From Sphingomonas sp. JUb134 (lineage in GTDB: Bacteria; Pseudomonadota; Alphaproteobacteria; Sphingomonadales; Sphingomonadaceae), in assembly GCF_004341505.2 (NCBI RefSeq), contig NZ_SLYP02000001.1:1946501-2010500 (forward strand): a stretch of DNA of 64,000 nucleotides, written 5' to 3'. Made by a program: the position numbers and the translations under genes. Under the pieces are notes generated by a model. The model saw only the letters and a list, made by a program, of their open reading frames with translations. It made no database searches and was not told the DNA's origin. Shown here one piece after another: positions 56,614 to 64,000 of the stretch. Within the stretch, counting starts at the first letter, position 1. Every line of letters begins with the position of its first letter.

Positions 56614-57701
56614 AACGTACGGTCTGCGGCTTGGCAGAAGCGCTTTACGGAGGCGAGTATCTCGTCGGCGGACTTGGTCCATCGGTAGGGCTTCGGGTTC
56701 TCGTTGTGGCGCTCGATGAAGGCACGGATGTCCTGCTCGAGCTGATTGGTGGAGGTATGGACGCCGCGGCGCAGTTGCTTGCGGGTAAGTTCGGCAAACC
56801 AGCGCTCGACCTGGTTGATCCACGAAGCCGAAGTCGGCGTGAAATGCACATGATAGTGCGGCCTGCGGGCGAGCCAGGCCCGGACGAGCGCGGTTTTGTG
56901 GGTCGCGTAATTGTCCATGATGATGTGGACATCGAGATCGGGCGGCACCTGGGCGTCGATCTGCTTAAGGAAGTCCAGAAACTCGGCGGCGCGATGACGC
57001 TTGTAGCATTTGCCGATCACGAACCCCGAAGCGATGTCGAGCGCTGCGAACAGCGAGGTCGTGCCGTGACGGACGTAACTGTGAGTGCGCCGCTCGGGTA
57101 CTCCTGGCATCATCGGCAGGACCGGCTGCTCTCGATCGAGCGCCTGGATCTGGCTCTTCTCGTCGACGCTGAGCACCAACGCGCGGTTAGGCGGGGAGAG
57201 ATAGAGCCCGACAATGTCGCGGACCTTTTCCACGAACAGGGGATCGCTCGACAGCTTGAACGTCTCCGACCGATGCGGTTGCAGCCCAAAGGCCGACCAG
57301 ATGCGCCGGATCGTCGTGTGGGAGAAGCCGGTCGCACCCGCCATCGAGCGTATCGACCAGTGGGTCGCGTCAGTTGGCGTGGAGCGGAGTGTGCGCTCGA
57401 TCACGGCAGCAACCTGATCATCGTCGATCGTTCTCGGTCGTCCGGGCCGAGCCTCGTCCATCAGTCCCTCAACTCGGTCCTTCAGGAAGCGCCGTCGCCA
57501 CTTACCGACTGTGTGCTCGTGCACGCCCAACTCAGCAGCGACAACCTTGCTCTGAATACCGTCCGCACAGCGAAGGATAATACGGCACCGCTCCGACATC
57601 GAGCGAGACACCCGCCGCCGGCGAACCTGCCGCTCCAGATAGTCCCGCTCCTCCGCCTCCAACACCAGAGGCATCGTCGGTCGGCCGCCCGCGTTCGCCA
57701 T
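56598..57701 (-). CDS. IS630 family transposase
   Basis: 367 residues from the ATG at 57701, which follows GAGGAGC; a start at 57734 would lie inside the inverted repeat. The N-terminus has a helix-turn-helix (VVAAELGVHEHTVGKWRRRF) and a second winged-helix-like region (RSMAGATGFSHTTIRRIW). The DDE catalytic triad is visible as SVDEKSQIQAL (D), DVHIIMDNYATHK (D) and FTPTSASWINQVERWFAEL (E), the last being a hallmark of IS630. The single frame is intact, with no programmed frameshift. Confidence 0.93.
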   Translation of the reverse strand: MANAGGRPTMPLVLEAEERDYLERQVRRRRVSRSMSERCRIILRCADGIQSKVVAAELGVHEHTVGKWRRRFLKDRVEGLMDEARPGRPRTIDDDQVAAVIERTLRSTPTDATHWSIRSMAGATGFSHTTIRRIWSAFGLQPHRSETFKLSSDPLFVEKVRDIVGLYLSPPNRALVLSVDEKSQIQALDREQPVLPMMPGVPERRTHSYVRHGTTSLFAALDIASGFVIGKCYKRHRAAEFLDFLKQIDAQVPPDLDVHIIMDNYATHKTALVRAWLARRPHYHVHFTPTSASWINQVERWFAELTRKQLRRGVHTSTNQLEQDIRAFIERHNENPKPYRWTKSADEILASVKRFCQAADRTLCGEL

Positions 57702-57733
57702 GCCAAGCTCCTCATCAGCGGAGCCAGCATACA

Positions 57734-57760
57734 ATGCGACTTACTTCAGTTCCAGGTGAC
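57734..57760. repeat. IS630 right terminal inverted repeat
   Basis: Reverse complement begins GTCACCTGGAACTGAAGT. The outer eight bases are identical to the left end. Confidence 0.85.
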
Positions 57761-57769
57761 TAGAGCCGG

Positions 57770-59002
57770 TCAGGCAAAGCTGAGGCGGAGTTCGCTGCGC
57801 GGAAGCGTCGGGAAGCGGTCGTGGGGGATGGTCAGGTCCTGCGGCGGCAGACGGTACTCGGCGGCGAGGAGAAGCGGCACCAGCCGCCGTAGCAGCGCTA
57901 GGGTGATCCACTCGCCGGGGCAGCGGTGATCGTCCGCATGAGCGCCCGCGCCTTGCGGGATCAGGGCAAAGGCGCCGGGCTCGCGATCGAGGAAGCGTTC
58001 CGGACGGAACGCCTCCGGCGCCTCCCACAGCCGGGGATCGTGGTTGGTGGCGTGCAGCCCCAGCATCACCCAGTCGCCTTGGCCGAACTCGTGTTCGCGG
58101 AACCGGAAGGGCGTCCGGACGCGGCCGCCGATGACAGGGAAGAAGGGGTAGAAGCGCCGCACCTCCTGCGCGAATGCCTGAAGCCGCGCGGGCTCCCGAT
58201 CTGCCACAAAGGCTGCCGCGCCGGGCTCCTGGTGGAGCGCCAGGGTGGCGAAGCAGAGGAAGCGCGCCACGGCGACCGTCGGCCGCACGATGTTGAGCAG
58301 TTCGACGCCCGCGGTGCGCAGGTCCAGCAGTCCGCCGTCGAGATCGCGAAAGCCGGCAAGGCGCGCGATCGGCGTGTCCTCTCCCACCGTCCGCGTGCCG
58401 TCGCGCACCTGCGTCACGACCGCACGCGCCCAGCGCTCGGCACGGCGGCGCAGCGCCAGGCCGCGCCACGCGCGCGTACCGACGCTGCCGGCACCGTCGA
58501 TCATCGCCAGCATCTCGTGGGTGCGGCGGTCCAGCGCATCCCCTTCCAGCGGAACGCCCAGCCAGTCACAGGCGGCGCCGCACAGCAGGCGTCCGAACGC
58601 CTCGTGCATCCGCACCTCCTCCTGGTTGCGCCACTGCGGGAGTTCGGCATGCCAGCGGCGCTCGAACGCGTCCGCCAGCGCCTCGGCCGGATCACCGACC
58701 ATCATCGACAGGAACAGCTGCTTGCGATGGCGGTGGGCCGCGCCGTCCAGGGTCTGGACGCTGCCCTTGTCCTGCAGCTGCCGCAGCGTCGTCTGCGGCA
58801 TGGCACCGGCGCGGGTGAAGCTTTCCCCGTCGTAGAAGCGGCGCGCCGCCTCTTCGCCCATCATGCACACGACCGGGCGGAGCAGGATACGCGCGCGGAA
58901 CACATCGGTCCCGAGCGCGCGACAGCGATTGCCGATCCAATCATATCCTTCGGAAAAGAACGCGCGGGTGCTGTCGAGCGAAGGGTCGTGGGGAAGCTGC
59001 AT
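57770..59002 (-). CDS. CYP152-family fatty-acid peroxygenase (H2O2-dependent P450)
   Basis: 410 residues. The heme Cys361 lies in DDHRCPGEW. The I-helix has IVRPTVAVA with Arg240-Pro241 instead of the acid/Thr pair of monooxygenases. This Arg binds the fatty-acid carboxylate in P450BSbeta and P450SPalpha, making the substrate act as acid-base catalyst with hydrogen peroxide. QEVRRFYPFFP is the K-helix ExxR. Residue Gln83 (SVQTLDG) occupies the position that is His in the decarboxylase OleT, so hydroxylation is predicted over alkene formation. In Sphingomonas, alpha-hydroxylated fatty acids enter sphingolipids. It is a single gene, 39 bases from a NYN gene. Confidence 0.92.
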   Translation of the reverse strand: MQLPHDPSLDSTRAFFSEGYDWIGNRCRALGTDVFRARILLRPVVCMMGEEAARRFYDGESFTRAGAMPQTTLRQLQDKGSVQTLDGAAHRHRKQLFLSMMVGDPAEALADAFERRWHAELPQWRNQEEVRMHEAFGRLLCGAACDWLGVPLEGDALDRRTHEMLAMIDGAGSVGTRAWRGLALRRRAERWARAVVTQVRDGTRTVGEDTPIARLAGFRDLDGGLLDLRTAGVELLNIVRPTVAVARFLCFATLALHQEPGAAAFVADREPARLQAFAQEVRRFYPFFPVIGGRVRTPFRFREHEFGQGDWVMLGLHATNHDPRLWEAPEAFRPERFLDREPGAFALIPQGAGAHADDHRCPGEWITLALLRRLVPLLLAAEYRLPPQDLTIPHDRFPTLPRSELRLSFA

Positions 59003-59040
59003 CCCGACAGAAGCGCCGGAGCCGCCGGAGCGTTCCCGGC

Positions 59041-59874
59041 TCAGCGCACCCGCTTCACGAACACGCCATTGTCCCGCCGCTCGACTTGGAAGTTCGGCAC
59101 CTGCTCGATCAGGTCGGACAGGCGCGCAAAGCCGTAGTTGCGCGTATCGAAGCTGGAGCGGTTTCCGGCGCGCTGCCCCACTTCCGAAAGGCTGGCGAAC
59201 TTCTGCGCGTCCTGCCGGGATTGGGCATAGGCATCCAGCAGCAGCTTCACGAGTGCGGCATCGACCTTGCGCTTCTGGTTTGCGGCCGCGGGCTCGGTGG
59301 CCGGCGGCTTTACTGCCGCGGTGCTGCTGGCCGCTGCCGGTTTGGCCGCGGTCCGCGTTCGCCCGATCGCGGGTGGCAGGATCAGTTCGGGCTCGGGCTC
59401 CGCCTCGCTCTGGAGTGCGCGGGCGCGCGACACGTCGATGAAGCGGGTGCAGGATTCGCGGAATCCCTCGGGCGTGCGGTCGGTGCCGAAGCCATACACC
59501 GGCACCCCCTCCTGGCGGATACGCTGGGCCAGCGGCATGAAGTCGCTGTCGGAAGACATAATGCCAAAGCCCGTGATGCGCCCGCGGAACAGCAGGTCCA
59601 TCGCGTCGATCGTCATCTTCATGTCGGTCGCGTTCTTGCCCTTCGTGACGTCGAACTGCTGGAAGGGTTCGATGCCATAGCGCAGGGTCAGGTCGGCCCA
59701 GCCCTTCAGCGCGGGCTTGCGCCAGTTGCCGTAGATGCGCCGGACGTTGACCGTACCCAGCTCCGCCAGGATCGTGAGCACATAGTCCAGCGAGGCATGG
59801 GACGCGTTGTCCGCGTCGATCAGCAGCGCGACGTTGCCCGTAGGGGCGGTCGGGTGGGGCGGGGAGCGATCCAT
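59041..59874 (-). CDS. NYN domain ribonuclease-like protein with C-terminal OST-HTH/LOTUS domain
   Basis: 277 residues from the ATG at 59874. The NYN/PIN-like domain (about 12-150) has VALLIDADNAS, KNATDMKMTIDAMDLL and SSDSDFMPLAQRIR, whose acidic residues would form the metal site of a ribonuclease. A Pro/Ala-rich linker is followed by a LOTUS-type RNA/G-quadruplex-binding module (VKLLLDAYAQSRQDAQKFAS to RLSDLIEQVPNFQVERRD). The combination is the YacP-distant LabA/DUF88 type. RNA turnover is expected; targets are unknown. Confidence 0.88.
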   Translation of the reverse strand: MDRSPPHPTAPTGNVALLIDADNASHASLDYVLTILAELGTVNVRRIYGNWRKPALKGWADLTLRYGIEPFQQFDVTKGKNATDMKMTIDAMDLLFRGRITGFGIMSSDSDFMPLAQRIRQEGVPVYGFGTDRTPEGFRESCTRFIDVSRARALQSEAEPEPELILPPAIGRTRTAAKPAAASSTAAVKPPATEPAAANQKRKVDAALVKLLLDAYAQSRQDAQKFASLSEVGQRAGNRSSFDTRNYGFARLSDLIEQVPNFQVERRDNGVFVKRVR

Positions 59875-59920
59875 GGCCAATCCCTAGAGCAGCCGGCGGC
59901 GGTTGGCGATGCGGCGACCG

Positions 59921-59951
59921 AAAACGGGCCCCCGCCGATGGCGAGGGCCCG
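59921..59951 (-). terminator. Intrinsic terminator
   Basis: Minus-strand stem CGGGCCCTCGCC / GGCGGGGGCCCG with a three-base loop, followed by TTTTCGG. It serves the 79-residue gene at 59991-60230. Confidence 0.8.
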
Positions 59952-59990
59952 TCCGCGCGACGAATTCGCTAACGGAGTAATTCGTGAGGT

Positions 59991-60230
59991 TCAGGCGTCG
60001 GGCGCACGCTGGTTGCGACGCGCCTGGTCGTTATGGATCGCATCGTCCTTCTTGGGGCGGGTGATCGCCTCGGGATCGAGCGCCTCGGCCACCTCGTTCT
60101 GGCTCGCCACTTCGCGCTGCAGGTTGCCGCCGGCGCTACTTGCGGTGGCGGGCGTGTCTTCGGCCTGGGCCGCGTCGATCACGGCGTGGTCGTCGTGGAT
60201 GCGGGCACTCTCGGTGCGCGGGTTTTCCAT
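59991..60230 (-). CDS. Small hydrophilic hypothetical protein
   Basis: 79 residues starting MENPRTESARIHDDHAVIDA, with GGAGAGC before the ATG at 60230 and a terminator after the stop. Charged, Ala/Asp/Glu-rich, no membrane segment. The conserved-looking SQNEVAEALDPEAITRPKKD block is shared in my memory with unnamed sphingomonad proteins, but no function is known. Confidence 0.65.
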   Translation of the reverse strand: MENPRTESARIHDDHAVIDAAQAEDTPATASSAGGNLQREVASQNEVAEALDPEAITRPKKDDAIHNDQARRNQRAPDA

Positions 60231-60280
60231 GGTTGCTCTCCTTCGCCGCTATCAATCGACGAAGGGGCAGGGGCGTTCCG

Positions 60281-60763
60281 TCAGCCCGCCGGATAGGCGA
60301 TGGCGATCACCTCATATTCGCGCTCGCCGGCCGGCAGCATCACGCGGCGCAGGTCGCCCACCCCGGCGCCGCGCAAGGCCCGGGCGAGGGGGGCGTTCCA
60401 GCCGATCCGGCCGCTGCCCGCTTCCGCCTCGTCGTCGCCGACCAGGGTCAGCACGCGCTGGTTGTCGTCCTCGTCCGCGATGGTGAGCGTCGCGCCGAAC
60501 CAGGCGCGGCTGCGGTCCGGCTGCTGCGCGGGGTCGACGACCTTCGCCGCCTTCATCCGCTTGGCCAGCCAGCCGAGCCGCCGATCGATCTCGCGCAATC
60601 GCTTGCGGCCATAGATATAGTCGCCGTTCTCCGACCGGTCGCCGTTGCCGGCGGCCCAGGAGATGGTCTCCACCAGCTTGGGCCGCTCGGTCGCGAACAG
60701 CGCGTCATATTCCGCCTTCAGCGCGGCATAGCCGGCCGGCGTGATGTAGTTTGGGCGATCCAT
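60281..60763 (-). CDS. greB: Transcription elongation factor GreB
   Basis: 160 residues from the ATG at 60763 (MDRPNYITPAGYAALKAEYD). The N-terminal coiled coil has WAAGNGDRSENGDYIYGRKR, whose acidic tip with the basic patch is the GreB form rather than GreA, followed by LREIDRRLGWLAKRM and the FKBP-like C-terminal domain (VTLVGDDEAE-type VLTLVGDDEAEAGSGRIGW). It rescues backtracked RNA polymerase. It starts 11 bases after the lytic transglycosylase stop, so it may be co-transcribed. Confidence 0.92.
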   Translation of the reverse strand: MDRPNYITPAGYAALKAEYDALFATERPKLVETISWAAGNGDRSENGDYIYGRKRLREIDRRLGWLAKRMKAAKVVDPAQQPDRSRAWFGATLTIADEDDNQRVLTLVGDDEAEAGSGRIGWNAPLARALRGAGVGDLRRVMLPAGEREYEVIAIAYPAG

Positions 60764-60774
60764 CGGAAAGGAAC

Positions 60775-62832
60775 TCAACCGGGCCGGTTCTTGCCCAGGT
60801 ACCACGACAGGTTCGCCGGCCCGCGCGAGCGGGCGTGCTGCGGGTTCAGCAGGTCATAGACGACCGCATTCTCCAGCACGCGCTGCACATAGTTGCGGGT
60901 CTCGGTATAGGGGATCGATTCCACCCAATCGAGCGTGTCCACGGCACCCGTACGCGGATCGCCAAAGGCGCCGAGCCACTTGTTCACGTTGCCCGGCCCG
61001 GCATTGTACGCCGCCACCGCCAGCGGATAGCTGCCGCCGTAATAGTCGAGCATTCGCTGGAAATAGCTCGACCCCAGCTGGATGTTGTAGCCGGTGTCGC
61101 TGGTCAGCGAGCCGCTGTCGTAGCTCAGCCCCAGCTTGCTCGCCGCCTCGCGGGCGGTGCCCGGCATCAGCTGCATCAGCCCGCGCGCGCCGGCATGGCT
61201 TACCGCGGCGCGATCGAACTGGCTCTCCTGCCGCGCGATCGCGTGGATCATCGTGAAGTTGCTCTGCTGCGTCGCAGGCACCGGCACGGACGGATAGCCT
61301 GCCACCGTATAGTCGCTGTGGCCGTTCATCAGCGCGCTGCGCCCGACCATCACGCCCAGGTCCGGCCGGCCGATCTTCTTGGAAAGCTCGGCCGCGAGCG
61401 CATGATCGGTGTCGCTGGTCGCGGCATTGGCGATCTGGCGCACGAACAGCGTCTGGTCCTGGTACGCGCCGGTGCGGCCGAGATACTGCACCGCCTGCAC
61501 CACTTCGCGGCCATAGAATGCCTGGCGCGTCGCCGGATCCGGGGCAACCGCTGCCGTCGCGGAGGGCGCCCGCAAGGGCCGGCCCAGCCGCTCGAGCGCA
61601 AGCTGGCCATAATAGACGTCGGACAGGGCCGCCGCGCTTTCGTACCAGCGGTTCGCGGTCGCCGTGTCACCCGCGGCTTCGGCTGCACGTGCCGCCCAGT
61701 AGAAGCCCTTGGCGCGCGTGGTGGGCGTACGCGATCCGTTGCCGTAGCGGCTGAACATGCCGACGGCGTCTGCCGGGCGGCCGAGGCTCTTGAGCGCGAG
61801 CCGTCCGGCAAGCCAGGCGAGGCTCGTATAGTCGTCGCGCTCGCCATAGGGTTTGTCCGACACGTCGGTACCGGCCGGATAGGCGTCGTCGATCTGGCGC
61901 GCGATGTCGAACGCCACCGCATATTGCCGGTCGTTCGCCGCGCCGCTCGCGTTCGCGAGCAGCACTTCGTACCATTTCTCCACATTGCCCGGCAGCGCGG
62001 ATAGCGTGCGCGGCTGGGCCAGATAGGCGCGCGCGGCGGGGCTTTGCCCGGAATTGCGCAGCCAGGTCGCGCGATCCGCGATGAAGCCCGGATCGTTGCG
62101 ATCGGCGCCCACCACCATGCCGCCCAGCATCGACGCGTCTGGCGCGTTCGTGCGGAAGGCGAGGCGGGCGCGGAACAGCGCCTGCTTGGCGGGCGAGACA
62201 TAGGGCAGTTCGCGTGCGGCCACGGTGGTCGAATTCGCCCACAGCAGCCGGTCCACGCGCGCCTCGCGATCGGCCGGCGTCAGTGCGCTGGAGAAGCCGC
62301 TGATCAGGCGCGCTTCGTCGGAGGGCCGCAGGACGCCGCTGCGCCAGGCAGCACGTGCCGCCTCCCGTGCTGCGTCGGCGCGGCCCATCGCCATCAGCGC
62401 CTCGGCATTGCGGAGGCGACCGGCCGCGGTCAGCGGCGGAAACCGCTCGAAGAAGCGCACCGTGATCGACGGATCGCCCGCACCCGGCGCGGTTTCTGCT
62501 GCCGCGCGACGGCTCGTCTCGCCCGGCCAGCCCGGATGGGCGAGCAGGAAGCGCGCATAGTCGGTGAAGGGGAGGTTGTCCGACTGCTGCAGCCGCTTCC
62601 ACTCGGCGAGCGGCGCCGCGATCGGATCGCTCGGCACCACCGGCTGCACCATCTGCGGGCTCGCCGGATACTGGCCGGGAAGCTGCTGCGGCACGGGCAG
62701 GGCCTGGCCGTAGAGGAACGAGGCGGCATGATGCTGGAGGGGGTCGGAGGCGACCGACGCGCCGGTCACGCCCGCCGCGAGCAACCCGCCCTTCAACATG
62801 TTCGAAAGCAAGGGGGTGAGCATGCTGGACAT
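60775..62832 (-). CDS. Soluble lytic murein transglycosylase (Slt type)
   Basis: About 685 residues. The start is uncertain: ATGs at 62832, 62823 and 62799 are in frame and none has a strong ribosome-binding site. A hydrophobic N-terminus (LKGGLLAAGVTGASVASD) suggests export. A long superhelical TPR-like U/L domain (about 100-500) precedes the SLT catalytic domain, where Glu536 lies in IARQESQFDRAAVSHAGARG, followed by LMQLMPGTA and AVAAYNAGPGNVNKWL. It cleaves peptidoglycan glycan strands forming 1,6-anhydro ends. It is divergent from dapA. Confidence 0.93.
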   Translation of the reverse strand: MSSMLTPLLSNMLKGGLLAAGVTGASVASDPLQHHAASFLYGQALPVPQQLPGQYPASPQMVQPVVPSDPIAAPLAEWKRLQQSDNLPFTDYARFLLAHPGWPGETSRRAAAETAPGAGDPSITVRFFERFPPLTAAGRLRNAEALMAMGRADAAREAARAAWRSGVLRPSDEARLISGFSSALTPADREARVDRLLWANSTTVAARELPYVSPAKQALFRARLAFRTNAPDASMLGGMVVGADRNDPGFIADRATWLRNSGQSPAARAYLAQPRTLSALPGNVEKWYEVLLANASGAANDRQYAVAFDIARQIDDAYPAGTDVSDKPYGERDDYTSLAWLAGRLALKSLGRPADAVGMFSRYGNGSRTPTTRAKGFYWAARAAEAAGDTATANRWYESAAALSDVYYGQLALERLGRPLRAPSATAAVAPDPATRQAFYGREVVQAVQYLGRTGAYQDQTLFVRQIANAATSDTDHALAAELSKKIGRPDLGVMVGRSALMNGHSDYTVAGYPSVPVPATQQSNFTMIHAIARQESQFDRAAVSHAGARGLMQLMPGTAREAASKLGLSYDSGSLTSDTGYNIQLGSSYFQRMLDYYGGSYPLAVAAYNAGPGNVNKWLGAFGDPRTGAVDTLDWVESIPYTETRNYVQRVLENAVVYDLLNPQHARSRGPANLSWYLGKNRPG

Positions 62833-62898
62833 GATATGGAAGCCGGCCCTATGTCGCCAGCCAATTCTTCCCTTTTGTTGCTTGGAGCGTCCCTGCCC

Positions 62899-63783
62899 AT
62901 GTTCTCCGGCTCGATCCCGGCCCTGGTCACCCCGTTCACGGACGGCGCGTTCGACGAGGCCGCCTTCCGCGCGCACATCGACTGGCAGATCGAGAGCGGC
63001 TCCACCGCCCTGGTGCCCTGCGGCACGACGGGGGAGGCGGCGACGATGACGATCGCGGAGCACAATCACGTGGTGCGCGTCTGCATCGATCAGGCCGCGT
63101 GCCGCGTGCCGGTGATCGCCGGTTGCGGATCGAACGACACGTCGGTGGCGCTGGAGCATGTGCGGGCGGCGAAGGGTGCGGGCGCGGCTGCGGCGCTGCT
63201 CGTGCCTCCCTATTACAATCGCCCCAACCAGGAGGGCGTGTTCCGCCATTTCGAGGTGCTGGCGCGCGACGGCGGGCTGCCGATCGTCCTCTACAATGTG
63301 CCGGGCCGCACCGTGACCGACATTGCCGTCGAGACGATGGCGCGAATCGTGACGGCCTTCCCGGATGTCGTCGTCGGGCTCAAGGATGCCACCGGCGCCA
63401 TCCAGCGCGTCTCGGCGCAGCGTGCCGCCTGCGGCGCCGACTTCTGCCAGCTGTCGGGCAATGACGACATGGCGCTGGCGTTCATGGCGATGGGCGGACG
63501 CGGCTGCATCTCGGTCACCGCGAACGTGGCGCCGGCGTTGTGTGCGGAGTTCCAGGACGCGTGCCTGGCAGGGGATTATGGCCGTGCGCTCACGCTCCAG
63601 GACCAGCTCTATCCGCTGCACGCGGCGCTGTTCAGCGACGCGTCCCCGGGCCCGGTCAAGTACGCGCTCAATCGCCTGCGCCCCGGTTTCTCTGCCGAGA
63701 TGCGCCTGCCGATGACGCCACCGTCCGAAGCGAGCCGCAAGGCGGTCGACGCGGCATTGGCGCACGCCGGGCTCATTCAATAA
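62899..63783 (+). CDS. dapA: 4-hydroxy-tetrahydrodipicolinate synthase
   Basis: 294 residues from the ATG at 62899. It condenses pyruvate with aspartate semialdehyde in lysine and meso-diaminopimelate synthesis. GSIPALVTPFTDGAFDE begins the TIM barrel. STALVPCGTTGEAATM carries the conserved Thr pair, VLYNVPGRT the catalytic Tyr, and VVGLKDATG the Schiff-base Lys162. The conserved substrate Arg (GNDDMALAF region and QRVSAQ) is in place. The open frame upstream to 62044 is antisense to the transglycosylase gene. Confidence 0.96.
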   Translation: MFSGSIPALVTPFTDGAFDEAAFRAHIDWQIESGSTALVPCGTTGEAATMTIAEHNHVVRVCIDQAACRVPVIAGCGSNDTSVALEHVRAAKGAGAAAALLVPPYYNRPNQEGVFRHFEVLARDGGLPIVLYNVPGRTVTDIAVETMARIVTAFPDVVVGLKDATGAIQRVSAQRAACGADFCQLSGNDDMALAFMAMGGRGCISVTANVAPALCAEFQDACLAGDYGRALTLQDQLYPLHAALFSDASPGPVKYALNRLRPGFSAEMRLPMTPPSEASRKAVDAALAHAGLIQ

Positions 63784-63888
63784 CGTCAGGGGGCGGCACG
63801 ACCCCGCTTCCGGATGCGCCGCCCGTAAGCTACTGTCACCAGCGGGAAAGACGGTCATGAGGACGTCTTCCCTTGGGGGGCTGTGGTG

Positions 63889-64000
63889 ATGCTCAGAATG
63901 CAGCGCGCGACGGCCTATGCGGGGCGCATCGAAGCAGGTGAGCCCTTCGACACGCTCGACGACTGCGAAGACGCAATCCTGATCACCGAGGCGGCGCTTG
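63889..64000 (+). CDS. Hypothetical protein, truncated by window end
   Basis: Frame open from the ATG at 63889 to the last base, encoding MLRMQRATAYAGRIEAGEPF and continuing with an acidic, helix-like DDCEDAILITEAAL. A G-rich stretch lies upstream. An eleven-codon mini-ORF (63857-63889) ends with TGA overlapping this ATG. The family cannot be judged from 37 residues. Confidence 0.5.
   Translation, partial: MLRMQRATAYAGRIEAGEPFDTLDDCEDAILITEAAL

Larger units (their letters stand above)
56587..57760. mobile_element. Complete IS630-family insertion sequence (1174 bp)
   Basis: The element carries one transposase gene and imperfect 27-base terminal inverted repeats that begin GTCACCTG at both ends (about 21 of 27 positions match). 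It is flanked by TA dinucleotides (56585-56586 and 57761-57762), each within CTAG, the typical IS630/Tc1 target duplication. Both ends and the reading frame are intact, so it looks recent and possibly mobile. Confidence 0.9.

Overview
The window is GC-rich, densely packed chromosomal DNA that looks like a Sphingomonas-type alphaproteobacterium (order Sphingomonadales). The inference rests on a CYP152-type fatty-acid peroxygenase (the P450SPalpha family known from Sphingomonas), a pyruvate dehydrogenase E1-beta carrying its own lipoyl domain, the order eno-ftsB-pdhA-pdhB, a DUF4170 protein, an RcnB-like protein, TrmFO, and several long TonB-dependent receptors. No rRNA, CRISPR array or plasmid/phage structural genes were seen.

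Region 1 (1-9069) is a co-directional cluster for D-glutamate / N-acyl-D-amino acid use: dgcN (cut by the window edge), dgcA, a secreted D-aminoacylase-type amidohydrolase, a TonB-dependent receptor, a second secreted amidohydrolase, and a dicarboxylate/amino-acid:cation symporter. Together they read as outer-membrane uptake, periplasmic deacylation, inner-membrane import, then cytoplasmic N-acetylation and racemisation to N-acetyl-L-glutamate.

Region 2 (about 9070-16832) looks like an integrated island beside tRNA-Glu(UUC). It has a tyrosine integrase next to the tRNA 3' end, two translationally coupled unknown genes (one YubB/DUF1281-like), a possible small membrane ORF, and a 1303-residue SMC/Rad50-like ATPase with a Cys/His zinc motif and two C-terminal domains that resemble degenerate LexA/S24 domains. 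That protein is the best candidate here for an undescribed, possibly defensive, system.

Region 3 (16983-28734) holds recJ, a 2OG-Fe(II) oxygenase, an RcnB-like repeat protein, an orphan 2Fe-2S subunit, an overlapping GH13 glucosidase/GT4 glycosyltransferase pair, a ZnuD-like receptor, and a four-gene envelope-stress cluster (holin-like, DUF3618, YqjD-like).

Region 4 (28883-48209) is core metabolism and housekeeping: eno, ftsB, pdhAB, a three-gene TadE/TadE/TadG set without a secretion apparatus, trmFO, gyrA, yaaA, a TPR protein and an Lrp regulator. Two genes here appear frameshifted (30786-31182 and DUF488 at 40445-40889).

Region 5 (48353-64000) has an unusual histidine-kinase-like protein, a polysaccharide deacetylase, two tRNAs, an M28 peptidase, ettA, a cyclophilin whose stop codon carries a complete IS630-type insertion, CYP152, a NYN-LOTUS protein, greB, a lytic transglycosylase and dapA. 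A further gene runs off the right edge.
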